From an uncultured Clostridium sp. (GTDB lineage Bacteria; Bacillota; Clostridia; TANB77; CAG-508): DNA of 49,154 nucleotides. Positions 35,120 to 44,767 of this stretch are shown here, in pieces (the first letter of the stretch is position 1; each line of letters opens with the position of its first letter). Where the stretch lies: the NCBI GenBank assembly GCA_900553685.1, contig USEI01000012.1, positions 1-49,154 on the forward strand, written 5' to 3'. The translations under genes were made by a program, and so were the position numbers. The notes under the pieces are model-generated. The model ran no database searches and was not told where the DNA came from. It saw only the letters and a program-made list of their open reading frames with translations.

Positions 35120-36643
35120 TTGTTATCAATTGTAAAAAGCATGTCTCTACAAGGATTAGATGGAATTCTGATAGATGTTGAAATTGATATTTCTGCTGGT
35201 ATGCCTTGTTGGGATGTAGTTGGACTTCCAGATACTAATATTAGAGAGTCAAAAGAAAGAGTAAGAACAGCAATCAAAAATTGTGGAATTGAACTTGCGA
35301 GTAGAAAATATATTATAAATTTGTCACCTGCAAATATAAGAAAAGATGGTGCAATTTTGGATTTAGCTATTGCTGCTGGAATTTTAGGTTCTATGGGGAT
35401 TATAAAAACAGAAAAATTTAAAGACACTATTTTTATAGGAGAATTATCTTTAGATGGAAAATTAAATAAAATAAATGGAATTTTACCAATTTGTATAGAA
35501 GCATATAAAAAAGGAATCAGAAGAATTATATTACCAAAGGAAAATGCTAGTGAAGCAGCAATAGTTAATAATTTAGAAGTTATTGGCTTAGAAAATTTGA
35601 ATCAAGTAATTTTATATTTGAATGATAAAATTACTGTTATTCAAGAGAAAATTGATATAGAAGAATTATTAAAAACAAAGAAAAAGACTTTTATAAATTT
35701 TTCAGAAGTTAAAGGTCAAAAACTTGCTAAGAGAGCTTTAGAAATTGCTGCAGCTGGAGGACATAATTTTTTAATGATAGGATCACCTGGTTCTGGAAAA
35801 ACTATGCTTTCTAAAAGACTTCCAAGTATTCTTCCAGATTTAAGTTTTAAAGAAGCTCTAGAAATAACTAAAATACATAGTATAGCAGGTATTTTAAAGG
35901 AAAATAGTATAGTTTATGAAAGACCTTTTAGAAGTCCACATCATACGATTTCTGAAAGAGGATTAATCGGAGGAGGAAAAATTCCTAAACCAGGAGAGAT
36001 TAGTCTAGCACATTTAGGAATTTTATTTTTGGATGAATTATTAGAATTTAAAAAAAATACTTTAGAGGTTTTAAGAGGCCCGATGGAAGATAGAGAAGTA
36101 AATATTAGTAGAGTGGGTATAAATGTTACATATCCATCTAATTTTATGTTAGTTGCAAGTATGAATCCATGTCCTTGTGGATATTATGGAAGCAAAATAA
36201 GATTATGCACTTGTACAGAAAAGCAAAGAAATTCATATATTTCAAAATTAAGTGGTCCTTTATTAGATAGGTTTGATATTCAAATACAAGTTTATCCTGT
36301 AAATTATGAAGAATTGAAAAATGAGAAAGAAGAAACTTCAGAGATAATAAAAGAAAGGGTAAATAAAGCAAGAAATATTCAAAAAAATAGGTATTTAGAA
36401 TATGAAATTTTTTCTAACTCTGAACTTACACCTAAATTAATAGAAAAATTTTGTAAAATTGATATAAATTCAAAAAAGATATTAGAAAATGCATTTAGAA
36501 AGTTAAATTTAAGTGCAAGGGCATATTCTAAAATACTAAAAGTAGCAAGAACAATAGCAGATTTAGAAGAAAAAGAAAATATTGAAGAAGAACATATTTT
36601 AGAAGCAATACAGTATAGAAGTTTAGATAAAGGAGATAAATGA
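35120..36643 (+). CDS. comM: YifB/ComM family Mg-chelatase-like AAA+ ATPase
   Basis: A 507-residue AAA+ protein. The N-terminal Lon-protease-like fold carries GLPDTNIRESKERVR and LSPANIRKDGAILDLAIAAG. The ATPase follows: Walker A GSPGSGKTM near residue 220, Walker B GILFLDELLEF, and the magnesium-chelatase block MNPCPCGYYG with CTCTEKQRNSYISKLSGPLLDRFDI. In Haemophilus and Vibrio, ComM is a hexameric helicase promoting branch migration in natural transformation. TTG 35120 is the start, behind AAGGAGGA; the N-terminus then matches the family. dprA follows with a four-base overlap. Confidence 0.93.
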   Translation: MLSIVKSMSLQGLDGILIDVEIDISAGMPCWDVVGLPDTNIRESKERVRTAIKNCGIELASRKYIINLSPANIRKDGAILDLAIAAGILGSMGIIKTEKFKDTIFIGELSLDGKLNKINGILPICIEAYKKGIRRIILPKENASEAAIVNNLEVIGLENLNQVILYLNDKITVIQEKIDIEELLKTKKKTFINFSEVKGQKLAKRALEIAAAGGHNFLMIGSPGSGKTMLSKRLPSILPDLSFKEALEITKIHSIAGILKENSIVYERPFRSPHHTISERGLIGGGKIPKPGEISLAHLGILFLDELLEFKKNTLEVLRGPMEDREVNISRVGINVTYPSNFMLVASMNPCPCGYYGSKIRLCTCTEKQRNSYISKLSGPLLDRFDIQIQVYPVNYEELKNEKEETSEIIKERVNKARNIQKNRYLEYEIFSNSELTPKLIEKFCKIDINSKKILENAFRKLNLSARAYSKILKVARTIADLEEKENIEEEHILEAIQYRSLDKGDK

Positions 36644-37515
36644 AACATAGAATAATACAATTAACTAAAAAAGAGTTCCCACAAAAATTAAAAGTTATAA
36701 ATAATCCACCAGAAATTTTATATGCTATAGGAAATATAAATTTATTAAAAGAAAAAAGTTTTGGAATTATTGGAACTAGAAAAATTTCTGAATATGGAGA
36801 AAAAAATTGTAAATTTTTTACAAAAGAATTGACTTTAAGGGATATACCTATAGTAAGTGGTATGGCATTAGGAACAGATACAATTGCACATAAAACGGCA
36901 CTTGAAAACAATGGAAAAACTATAGCTGTATTAGGAAGTGGCTTTGATAATATATTTCCAAAAGAAAATTTGTCACTTTTTGAAGATATAATTAAAAATG
37001 ATGGTCTTGTTATAACAGAATATGAAAATAGTGTAAAGCCTATAAAAACTAACTTTCCTGAAAGAAATAGAATTATAACAGCTATTTCAGAAGGAATTTT
37101 AGTAATAGAAGCAGCATATAGAAGTGGTACAAGCATAACTGTAAGAAATGCTAAAAATCAAAAAAAGAAAGTATTTGCTCTACCAGGAAGATTAGATAGT
37201 TGTGTTGGAGTTGGAGTAAATAAAATGATAAAAAATGGAGCTATATTAACTACATGCATTGAAGATATTATTTCAGTATATCCAGAATTTAAAATAAGAG
37301 AAAGAAAAAATTCTACAAATATAAAAATAAAAAAAGAGTATGAAGAAATTTTTTATATTTTAAAAAAAGATAAAGAGAATTTTGAATCAATTTTAATGAA
37401 AACAAATTTAAATTTAAAAACATTAATTAAAATTTTAACTGATATGCAAATTGACGGAATTATTAAACAAGACGAATTTGGAATTTTTGAAATTGTTGAG
37501 GAGTGGAAGGTTTGA
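36640..37515 (+). CDS. dprA: DNA-processing protein DprA (Smf)
   Basis: Binds incoming single-stranded DNA and loads RecA in transformation. The Rossmann core shows IIGTRKISEYG, IVSGMALGTDTIAHKTAL, VLGSGFDNIFPKEN, FPERNRIITAIS and VIEAAYRSGTSITVRNA. A winged-helix-like C-terminus is present (about 225-290). At 291 residues it is shorter than the common 360: the N-terminal SAM/HhH domain is missing, as in other short DprA proteins. The ATG overlaps the comM stop (ATGA). Confidence 0.95.
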   Translation: MKHRIIQLTKKEFPQKLKVINNPPEILYAIGNINLLKEKSFGIIGTRKISEYGEKNCKFFTKELTLRDIPIVSGMALGTDTIAHKTALENNGKTIAVLGSGFDNIFPKENLSLFEDIIKNDGLVITEYENSVKPIKTNFPERNRIITAISEGILVIEAAYRSGTSITVRNAKNQKKKVFALPGRLDSCVGVGVNKMIKNGAILTTCIEDIISVYPEFKIRERKNSTNIKIKKEYEEIFYILKKDKENFESILMKTNLNLKTLIKILTDMQIDGIIKQDEFGIFEIVEEWKV

Positions 37516-37877
37516 AAAATAATTTTCATAATAAAGAAATAGGAAAATATGGAGAAGATATAGTTTGCAGATATTTGGAAAAAAATGGTTATAATATACT
37601 TTGTAGAAATTTTAAGACTGATAATTCGGAAATAGATATAATTTCTGAATATAAAGGGGAGATTATATTTATAGAAGTAAAAACTAGAACTTCAAAACAA
37701 TATGGCTTTCCAATAGAAAGTGTGAATAAGTTAAAGAAAAAACATATAATTAGTGCTACAAAATATTATATTTATAAAAATTCTTTAGAAAATAAAAATA
37801 TTAGATTTGATATATTTGAAGTTTATATACATGGAAAAGAAAATGTGATAAATCATATAAAAAATGTCTTTTTTTAG
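37512..37877 (+). CDS. yraN: UPF0102 (YraN) family nuclease-fold protein
   Basis: A 121-residue protein with the YraN layout: KEIGKYGEDIVCRYLEKNGY, then the PD-(D/E)XK elements NSEIDIISE and IIFIEVKTRTSKQYG, then KKKHIISATKYY. It is predicted to act on DNA or RNA, but its function is unproven. I prefer the TTG at 37512, since GAGGAG (37498-37503) stands 8 bases before it; a GTG at 37503 is the alternative. It overlaps the dprA stop by four bases. The order comM-dprA-yraN is a frequent cluster in Firmicutes. Confidence 0.9.
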   Translation: MKNNFHNKEIGKYGEDIVCRYLEKNGYNILCRNFKTDNSEIDIISEYKGEIIFIEVKTRTSKQYGFPIESVNKLKKKHIISATKYYIYKNSLENKNIRFDIFEVYIHGKENVINHIKNVFF

Positions 37878-37917
37878 ATATGTAACGAAATATTAATATT
37901 TCAATTAGGTTAAAAAG

Positions 37918-37946
37918 TTGTTTTTTAGGCTTATTACAGATATAAT
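37918..37946 (+). promoter_or_regulatory. Promoter of the AI-2E family gene
   Basis: TTGTTT (37918-37923), 17 bases, TATAAT (37941-37946), 32 bases before the ATG. Confidence 0.6.
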
Positions 37947-37978
37947 GTAATTAATATTTTAGTAAAATAGGAGATTTT

Positions 37979-39124
37979 ATGAATAGTAAAGAATGGAAAA
38001 AATGGTTATTTTGGTTTTCCTTTGCAGTAGCTGCTATAATAGTATATAAAACTATAGATAGTGTAACAGCAATATTTAGTTGGGTAGGAAATTTATTTAA
38101 TTTGCTAATGCCATTTTTTATGGCATTATTGATAGCATATATATTATATATGCCAAGTAAGAAAATAGAAAATGGAATAAAAAAAATTAAATTTAAAATT
38201 TTTAAAAATCATGCAAGAGGATTAAGTGTATTATGTGTATACATCTTAACTATATTAATTATTTTATTAATAATAAATGTAGTTATGCCAACAATATCTA
38301 CAAGTATAAAAGACTTAGCTAATAATTTACCAAATTACTATAATAGTGCTTTAGAATATTTTAATAATCTAGATGAAGATTCTATATTAAGTAAAATAAA
38401 AATTAATGAACAAATTAAGAAACTTCAAAATATTAATTTTGAAGAAGAAATTTTAAAGTATGCTAATATTGATAATATAGCTTCAGTATTAGGAGGGTTG
38501 TTAGGAGCAACAAATGTAATATTTGATTTATTTGTAACAATAGTAGTCTCAGTATATATGTTACTTGAAAGAAGTGATATAAAGAGCTTTTTACAAAATT
38601 TATCAAAAGCAATATTTGATAAAAAAACAAATGAAGCAATAGCTAGATATTATAGAAAAACAAATAGTATATTTTTTAGTTTTATTACAAGTCAATTATT
38701 AGATGCGATTATTGTTGGAATAGTAACAGGTATTGCTATGAGTATAATGAAAGTAAAATATGCTGTTTTACTTGGATTTTTGATAGGCTTATTCAATATA
38801 ATTCCATATTTTGGAGCAATAGTAGCAGTAATAATAGCAGTAATTATAACAATTTTTACAGGAGGATTTATACAAGCTATATGGCTAGCAGTAATTGTTG
38901 TTGCACTACAACAAATTGATGCAAATATTATTAATCCTAAAATCTTAGGTAATTCATTAAATTTGAGTCCGATATTAGTTATATTTGCTGTTACAGTTGG
39001 TGGAGCATATTTTGGAGTATTAGGAATGTTTTTAGGAGTTCCAGTAATTGCATTTATAAAAATAATTTTAGAAGATTTTATTTTAATGAAAAATGGTAAA
39101 TTAGAAGAGAATTCAAAAAAATAA
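37979..39124 (+). CDS. AI-2E family transporter (PerM/YdbO-like permease)
   Basis: A 381-residue membrane protein with the family plan: three N-terminal helices, a soluble middle part (about 105-170: NNLPNYYNSALEYFNNL) and a C-terminal block of helices. The family signature is found as GLFNIIPYFGAIVAVIIAVI and the later LQQIDANIINPKILGNSLNLSPILVIFAV. Members include TqsA, sporulation YtvI and Na+/H+ antiporter-like proteins, so export of AI-2 cannot be assumed. GGAGA precedes the ATG. Confidence 0.92.
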   Translation: MNSKEWKKWLFWFSFAVAAIIVYKTIDSVTAIFSWVGNLFNLLMPFFMALLIAYILYMPSKKIENGIKKIKFKIFKNHARGLSVLCVYILTILIILLIINVVMPTISTSIKDLANNLPNYYNSALEYFNNLDEDSILSKIKINEQIKKLQNINFEEEILKYANIDNIASVLGGLLGATNVIFDLFVTIVVSVYMLLERSDIKSFLQNLSKAIFDKKTNEAIARYYRKTNSIFFSFITSQLLDAIIVGIVTGIAMSIMKVKYAVLLGFLIGLFNIIPYFGAIVAVIIAVIITIFTGGFIQAIWLAVIVVALQQIDANIINPKILGNSLNLSPILVIFAVTVGGAYFGVLGMFLGVPVIAFIKIILEDFILMKNGKLEENSKK

Positions 39125-39138
39125 ATAATAGTAAATAT

Positions 39139-39186
39139 AAAAATCCATATCTTAAGAATTAATTTCAAAGATATGGATTTTTTGTT
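39139..39186 (+). terminator. Terminator of the AI-2E family gene
   Basis: A 15-bp perfect stem AAAAATCCATATCTT (39139-39153) with AAGATATGGATTTTT (39168-39182), plus further T. It may also serve the convergent gene on the minus strand. Confidence 0.85.
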
Positions 39187-39270
39187 TTGTAATTAATAAA
39201 ATGTATGTTTTTGTTTTATAATAATAAATTCTTTTGAAATTCTTATTATAAAAACGTTTTATTAAATTTA

Positions 39271-39855
39271 TCAATATAATGTAAAAGAAGATGTAATTTC
39301 TTTAATTAAATTAGAAAAATTATCTGATAAGTTTGATGGAAAATTTATATCTATAACATAATATCCGTTTTCAGTTTCTATCCAAATAATTTTTAAATTA
39401 AATTTCTGCCCATTTTCTAGATAATCAAAACTATAAATATATGATTCTAAATCTTTATTAACAGATATACTTGAAATTTCAGAAACATTTGAAATCTTCT
39501 GAAAGTTTTTTGTATAAGAATTTCTGTCTGCAAAGACAATATCTGATAACTTCCTTCCAGCGATAATGTCTTTTTTTGATATTAAAATTTTCAAAGCTTG
39601 TGGAGATTTGAGTTCAATTAAATAATTATCAGAAGTGTTTTTTTCTAAATTATATGTACTAGGGAGAGCTATACTTAAAGATTTTTTTTCATCATAAAAA
39701 GTTTCGGTAGTAACTATAGTTTTGTTTGTATTGTTCTTATCTAATAAATTAGAGATTATTTCTATTAGAACTACTAAAATGAATAAGCTAATTATTACAA
39801 TAAAAATAATTTTATGTATGTTTAATTTTTTGTGAAATTCAAAAATCTCGTTCAT
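39271..39855 (-). CDS. Uncharacterised membrane-anchored protein
   Basis: A 194-residue protein starting MNEIFEFHKKLNIHK, with one transmembrane helix (about 17-38: IFIVIISLFILVVLIEIIS) and an outside domain. The domain reads like a small mixed alpha/beta fold of the PsbP/Mog1 kind (KSLSIALPSTYNLEKN, then LKSPQALKILISKK, GYYVIDINFPSN, LIKEITSSF). I do not claim a family. The start at 39855 is set by AAAGGAG seven bases upstream; a longer frame up to 40089 would run through the promoter. It converges on the AI-2E gene and diverges from the coiled-coil gene. Confidence 0.75.
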   Translation of the reverse strand: MNEIFEFHKKLNIHKIIFIVIISLFILVVLIEIISNLLDKNNTNKTIVTTETFYDEKKSLSIALPSTYNLEKNTSDNYLIELKSPQALKILISKKDIIAGRKLSDIVFADRNSYTKNFQKISNVSEISSISVNKDLESYIYSFDYLENGQKFNLKIIWIETENGYYVIDINFPSNLSDNFSNLIKEITSSFTLY

Positions 39856-39880
39856 AGTAACTCCTTTATTTATATATAAT

Positions 39881-39909
39881 ACTATAATGTATTTTTTTGT
39901 AAAAATCAA
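39881..39909 (-). promoter_or_regulatory. Promoter of the minus-strand anchored-protein gene
   Basis: On the minus strand TTGATT (39909-39904), 17 bases, TATAGT (39886-39881), 25 bases before the ATG. Confidence 0.6.
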
Positions 39910-39938
39910 TATATAATTAAAGTGATAAAACCAAAAGG

Positions 39939-39966
39939 TTGACATATTGTGAAAAACTTTTATACT
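39939..39966 (+). promoter_or_regulatory. Promoter of the small coiled-coil gene
   Basis: TTGACA (39939-39944), 16 bases, TATACT (39961-39966). It is back-to-back with the divergent promoter, with 29 bases between the two -35 boxes. A small hairpin AAGCAT/ATGCTT (39968-39981) starts the transcript. Confidence 0.65.
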
Positions 39967-40060
39967 TAAGCATAGATGCTTTATGAAGTAGAAATATATT
40001 ATCTTCCTTAGTATAAACAGGTAACTTAAGCAACATGCCACAGTATAAGGAGGGAAAAAG

Positions 40061-40471
40061 ATGGCAAAAGATTTAAGAAAAGCATACAAGAAAGAATTTG
40101 AGGCAATGTATGCTGACGCACTTGAAAACCGTCATGAAGCAAATGAGGCGAGAGTAAAAGCCGAAAAAGAGCTGGCAGAAGCACGGAGTCATTTAGAAAA
40201 GCTTAATGAGACTGCAAAATCTTGCAGGGGAAACTTCGTAAATGATGCTAAAGAACTTATAAAATACGGCTTAACAAGCAGTCCGGTTCTTGATGTTCTT
40301 AAGAAGATTGCAGATAATATTTTACTTTTTGTATCTTCAAAAGAAGAAGTTCCGGAGGCAGAAGATGATATCGCAAGGAAAGAGGAAGTACTTGGAGATT
40401 GTGCTGTACGATTTGCCAATGCGGTAACAGATGTGCGAGCCATCGAAAGCTTTATCACTAAAAATGACTAA
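40061..40471 (+). CDS. Small coiled-coil protein of atypical base composition
   Basis: A 136-residue cytoplasmic protein that I do not recognise. Residues about 1-55 form a highly charged helix (ADALENRHEANEARVKAEKE) likely to be a coiled coil. A middle segment follows (LTSSPVLDVLKKIADNILLF), then a second charged helix. There is no signal peptide or membrane helix. Two counted rows (40141-40260) have 43% and 37% G+C, and codons such as GCG, CGG, CCG and CGA are used, which neighbouring genes avoid. This supports recent acquisition. AGGAGG stands 7 bases before the ATG. It has its own promoter and a terminator-like hairpin, so it is a self-contained cassette directly upstream of rpoB. Confidence 0.75.
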   Translation: MAKDLRKAYKKEFEAMYADALENRHEANEARVKAEKELAEARSHLEKLNETAKSCRGNFVNDAKELIKYGLTSSPVLDVLKKIADNILLFVSSKEEVPEAEDDIARKEEVLGDCAVRFANAVTDVRAIESFITKND

Positions 40472-40505
40472 GAAGTCAAATGGTGAAGCAAAATCAATGA
40501 AGGAG

Positions 40506-40550
40506 GGAGAATGCTTAAAAGGCATTCTCCTGATACCTTTCTTTATTATT
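40506..40550 (+). terminator. Terminator-like hairpin of the coiled-coil gene
   Basis: GGAGAATGC (40506-40514) pairs perfectly with GCATTCTCC (40522-40530), loop TTAAAAG. The tail is T-rich, not a pure T run. The hairpin's flanking AAGGAGG resembles a ribosome site that the hairpin would hide. Confidence 0.6.
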
Positions 40551-40675
40551 TTGTTTATTTATTTCTAATTTTCAAAATTAAGTTATATCAAAATTAATTT
40601 TATATTTTTAAAAAATAAAAATATAAAATGTTACACTCTAAAGTCGTAATTCCCTAAGAAAAATTAAAAAAATAC

Positions 40676-40705
40676 TTGACTTACTATACATAAATACTAT
40701 ATAAT
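40676..40705 (+). promoter_or_regulatory. Promoter of rpoB-rpoC
   Basis: TTGACT (40676-40681), 18 bases, TATAAT (40700-40705). Transcription would start near 40712, giving a leader of about 175 bases. Confidence 0.75.
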
Positions 40706-40728
40706 ATTGTAGTAATTTTATGCGAATC

Positions 40729-40835
40729 TCTAATAGGAGGAATTGAGTAAAAGAGGAACTATCCTTAAAATTTGCCTTTTGGCAGGGGGGAGTTTTGAGA
40801 ATAACAACCTTTTATTGCAAGAGGGACCTATTAGA
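40729..40835 (+). promoter_or_regulatory. Structured 5' leader of rpoB
   Basis: A 9-bp closing stem TCTAATAGG (40729-40737) with CCTATTAGA (40827-40835) encloses about 90 bases. Inside is a TTGCC/GGCAG-type hairpin and a GGGGGGAGTTTT segment that can pair with AACTATCC. The G+C of this leader is well above that of its surroundings. In many bacteria a ribosomal-protein L10 leader controls rplJL-rpoBC; this may be that element or a different autoregulatory one. I cannot test which by eye. Confidence 0.55.
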
Positions 40836-40885
40836 AAATAATTATACAGTACCTGCTAAATCTATAGAGAAGGTGGTATTTTATT

Positions 40886-43800
40886 TTGGAAAAAATAAAA
40901 GTAAAAGACATTGTACACGAGAAGAGTGTACGTAAAACTTTTTCTAAAATAGGTGATTTTGTTGAAATACCTAATTTATTAAAAGTTCAAAAAGATTCTT
41001 ATGATTGGTTCATTAAAGAAGGGTTAGGAGAAGTATTAAAAGATATTTCACCAATTATCGACTATTCAGGGAATCTAGTATTAGAATTTTTTGATTATTA
41101 CATGGAAGAAAAGACAAAATATTCATTAGAGGAATCAAAAGAAAGAGATGCTACTTATTCAACTAGACTACATGTAAAAGTTAGATTAATTAACCGTGAA
41201 ACAGGTGAAATTAAAGAACAAGAAATTTATTTAGGAGATTTCCCACTTATGACAGATAGCGGAACATTTGTTATAAATGGTGCAGAAAGAGTTGTAGTCA
41301 GCCAATTAGTACGTTCTCCAGGATGTTATTATGATTCTACTTATGATAAAGTAGGTAAAAAACTATACACAGCTACAGTAATGCCTATAAGAGGAGCTTG
41401 GATAGAATATGAAACAGATAGTAATGATGTATTTTGGGTAAGAATCGATAGAACAAGAAAATTACCAGTTACTTCATTATTAAGAGCGATAGGACTTGAT
41501 ACAGACGAAAAAATTATAGACTTTTTCGGAGAAGAAGATAAGATTTTAGCAACTATATCAAAAGATCCTGTTAAAACTGCTGATGAAGCTTTAATAGAGA
41601 TTTATAAAAAATTAAGACCAGGAGAGCTTCCAACAGTTGAAGCAGCAAGAAACCTATTTGACGGACTATTTTTTGATAGTAGACGTTATGATTTAGCAAA
41701 AGTTGGTAGATATAAATATAATAAGAAATTAGGATTAGCTTCAAGAATTGCTCATCATATTTCAAGTGAAACTATAGTAAATCCTGAAACAGGAGAAGTT
41801 TTAGTTGAAAAAGATGAAATTATTTCAGAAGAAGCAGCAAAAGCAATTCAAGATTCAGGTATAAATGTTGTATATGTTAACATTGAAGATAAAAAAGCAA
41901 AAGTAATAGGAAATGGAACTGTTGATATTAGAGCTTATATTGATCCAGCTATTGCAGATGAATTAAAAATAAAAGTAGATGTTAACTATGCAGTATTACA
42001 AAATATTTTAGAATCAGCTAAAAATGAAAAAGAATTAAGAAAAGCTATTGAAGATAGATTAGAAGAATTAGTTCCAAAACATATAGTAACAGAAGATATT
42101 TTAGCTTCTGTAAACTACTTATTAAATTTGGAATATAACACATATATAAGTGATCCAGCAAAACCAAAATTAGGATATATTGATGATATAGATCACTTAG
42201 GAAATAGACGTATTAGATGTGTTGGTGAATTATTACAAAATCAATTTAGAATTGGTTTAACAAGACTTGAAAGAGTTGTTCGTGAGAGAATGACAATACA
42301 AGATTTAGATGTTGTAACACCACAAACATTAATTAATACAAAACCAATTACATCATCAATTAGAGAATTTTTTGGAAGTTCTCAATTATCACAATTTATG
42401 GATCAAACAAATCCACTTTCAGAATTAACACATAAAAGAAGAATTTCAGCATTAGGACCAGGTGGATTATCAAGAGAAAGAGCAGGATTTGAAGTTCGTG
42501 ATATTCACTATACTCACTATGGTAGATTATGTCCAATAGAATCACCAGAAGGACCAAATATAGGGCTTATATCTGCACTTTCAACATTTGCTATAATAAA
42601 TGAATATGGATTTATTGAAACACCATATAGAAAAATAAATAAAGAAAACTGTCAAGTTACTGATGAAGTAAAATATATGACAGCAGATGAAGAAGATCAA
42701 TATATTATTTGTCAAGCTTCAGAACCATTAGATGAAAATAATTGTTTAATAAATAAAAGAGTTAGAGTTAGAGATAGAGCTGAAATAAAAGAAATTGAAA
42801 AAGAAAAGGTTGATTACATAGACGTTTCACCAAAACAGTTAGTTTCTGTTGGTGCAGCTATGATACCTTTCTTAGAGCATGACGATGCTAACCGTGCACT
42901 TATGGGATCAAACATGCAACGTCAAGCAGTACCTTTAATGATTACAGATTCGCCAATGGTTGGAACAGGAATTGAATATAAGGCAGCAAAAGATTCAGGA
43001 GTTATGGTAATTTCTGAAGAAAATGGTGTTGTAGAAAAAGTTGAAGGCGATAAAATTGTTGTTAAAAATGAAGCGGGACAAAAAAGAACTTATCATTTAA
43101 GAAAATTCAAGAGAACAAATGGTAGTACATGTATTAACCAAAGACCAATAGTAAAAGAAGGAGAAATAGTTAAACGTGGAGATGTTATAGCTGATGGACC
43201 TGCTACTCAAAATGGAGAAATGGCTTTAGGTAAAAACTTACTTATTGCTTTCACAACTTGGGAAGGTTATAACTATGAGGATGCTATTTTGTTAAATGAA
43301 AGATTAGTAAAAGAAGATGTTTTAACATCAATGCATATTGAAGATTATGATTGTGAATGTAGAGATACAAAATTAGGACCAGAAGAAATTACTCGTGATA
43401 TACCAAATGTTGGTGAAGATTCACTTCGTGACTTAGATGATAATGGTATAATTAGAATTGGCGCTGAAGTTAGACCAGGAGATATATTAGTTGGTAAAGT
43501 TACTCCAAAAGGAGAAACAGAGCTAACAGCAGAAGAAAGATTATTAAGAGCTATCTTTGGTGAAAAGGCAAGAGAAGTTAGAGATACTTCTTTAAGAGTT
43601 CCTCATGGTGAAGCTGGAACAATAGTAGATGTAAAAGTATTTACAAGAGAAAATTCAGATGAGTTAGCTCCAGGAGTAAATCAAGTAATAAGAATTTATA
43701 TAGCTCAAAAGAGAAAAATATCAGTTGGAGATAAAATGGCAGGACGTCATGGTAATAAAGGTGTTATTTCAAGAATCTTACCAGAAGAAGATATGCCATT

Positions 43801-44644
43801 CTTACCAGATGGAACTCCAGTAGATGTTGTTTTAAATCCACTTGGTGTACCTTCTCGTATGAACTTAGGACAGGTGCTTGAAGTTCACTTAGGAGCAGCA
43901 GCAAGATTATTAGGATGGAAAATGGCAACACCAGTATTTGATGGTGCGACAGAAGAAGACATAGAAGCGATGCTTGAAACAGCAGGACTTGAAACAACAG
44001 GTAAAACAATCCTTTATGATGGTAGAACAGGAGAACCATTTGATCATCCAATTACAGTTGGTGTAATGTATATGTTAAAACTTCACCACTTAGTAGATGA
44101 TAAAATACATGCTCGTTCAACTGGACCATATTCTTTAGTTACACAACAACCACTTGGTGGTAAAGCACAATTTGGTGGACAAAGATTTGGTGAAATGGAA
44201 GTTTGGGCACTTGAGGCTTATGGTGCAGCATATACTCTTCAAGAAATATTAACTGTTAAATCAGATGATGTTGTAGGAAGAGTAAAAACTTATGAAGCTA
44301 TTGTTAAAGGTGAAAATATTCCTGAACCAGGAATTCCAGAAAGCTTTAAAGTATTAATAAAAGAACTTCAATCTTTAGGGTTAGATGTAAAACTTTATAG
44401 TGAAACTGATGAAGAAATTCAAATTAAAGAACATACTGAAGAAGGGCTAGATGGAATCGAAGAAAGAATCGATGAAAGTGAATTAGAAGAAGATAATCTT
44501 ACTGAAGTTAGTGAAGATGATTTAGAAGATTCAGAAGAAGGATTAGAAGATGATGAATTTTTTACTAACATATTAGATGAAGAAGATTTGCCAGATGACA
44601 AAATTTTTAAAGATTTAGATAGCTTAGATGATGAAGATGAATAA
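40886..44644 (+). CDS. rpoB: DNA-directed RNA polymerase subunit beta
   Basis: A 1252-residue beta subunit. The rifampicin pocket is of wild-type form ([20 protein letters not shown], then [14 protein letters not shown]). Also present are [20 protein letters not shown], the [17 protein letters not shown] region, [15 protein letters not shown] with the catalytic-centre lysines, and the C-terminal [20 protein letters not shown]. The last 65 residues form a very acidic tail (for example [18 protein letters not shown]) beyond the usual end. TTG 40886 is the start, behind AAGGTGG. rpoC follows after a hairpin. No rplJ, rplL or rplK lies upstream, which is unusual. Confidence 0.98.
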   Translation: MEKIKVKDIVHEKSVRKTFSKIGDFVEIPNLLKVQKDSYDWFIKEGLGEVLKDISPIIDYSGNLVLEFFDYYMEEKTKYSLEESKERDATYSTRLHVKVRLINRETGEIKEQEIYLGDFPLMTDSGTFVINGAERVVVSQLVRSPGCYYDSTYDKVGKKLYTATVMPIRGAWIEYETDSNDVFWVRIDRTRKLPVTSLLRAIGLDTDEKIIDFFGEEDKILATISKDPVKTADEALIEIYKKLRPGELPTVEAARNLFDGLFFDSRRYDLAKVGRYKYNKKLGLASRIAHHISSETIVNPETGEVLVEKDEIISEEAAKAIQDSGINVVYVNIEDKKAKVIGNGTVDIRAYIDPAIADELKIKVDVNYAVLQNILESAKNEKELRKAIEDRLEELVPKHIVTEDILASVNYLLNLEYNTYISDPAKPKLGYIDDIDHLGNRRIRCVGELLQNQFRIGLTRLERVVRERMTIQDLDVVTPQTLINTKPITSSIREFFGSSQLSQFMDQTNPLSELTHKRRISALGPGGLSRERAGFEVRDIHYTHYGRLCPIESPEGPNIGLISALSTFAIINEYGFIETPYRKINKENCQVTDEVKYMTADEEDQYIICQASEPLDENNCLINKRVRVRDRAEIKEIEKEKVDYIDVSPKQLVSVGAAMIPFLEHDDANRALMGSNMQRQAVPLMITDSPMVGTGIEYKAAKDSGVMVISEENGVVEKVEGDKIVVKNEAGQKRTYHLRKFKRTNGSTCINQRPIVKEGEIVKRGDVIADGPATQNGEMALGKNLLIAFTTWEGYNYEDAILLNERLVKEDVLTSMHIEDYDCECRDTKLGPEEITRDIPNVGEDSLRDLDDNGIIRIGAEVRPGDILVGKVTPKGETELTAEERLLRAIFGEKAREVRDTSLRVPHGEAGTIVDVKVFTRENSDELAPGVNQVIRIYIAQKRKISVGDKMAGRHGNKGVISRILPEEDMPFLPDGTPVDVVLNPLGVPSRMNLGQVLEVHLGAAARLLGWKMATPVFDGATEEDIEAMLETAGLETTGKTILYDGRTGEPFDHPITVGVMYMLKLHHLVDDKIHARSTGPYSLVTQQPLGGKAQFGGQRFGEMEVWALEAYGAAYTLQEILTVKSDDVVGRVKTYEAIVKGENIPEPGIPESFKVLIKELQSLGLDVKLYSETDEEIQIKEHTEEGLDGIEERIDESELEEDNLTEVSEDDLEDSEEGLEDDEFFTNILDEEDLPDDKIFKDLDSLDDEDE

Positions 44645-44656
44645 TTAATTGAATAA

Positions 44657-44726
44657 GGCACAATAGTTTGTTTTAGATTCATGATAAATTGCTCAGCGGT
44701 GTATATCTAAAACAAACTATAATGCC
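44657..44726 (+). other. Large intercistronic hairpin between rpoB and rpoC
   Basis: ATAGTTTGTTTTAGAT (44663-44678) pairs perfectly with ATCTAAAACAAACTAT (44705-44720). GGCA (44657-44660) and TGCC (44723-44726) extend it past a two-base internal loop. The loop has 26 bases, including GCTCAGCGG. No T run follows, so it is not an ordinary terminator. RNase III cleavage, mRNA stabilisation or a protein-binding site are possible. Confidence 0.75.
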
Positions 44727-44767
44727 ACCCAAAAGTGAATAAAAAATATAAGGGGGCTACTTTAAAA

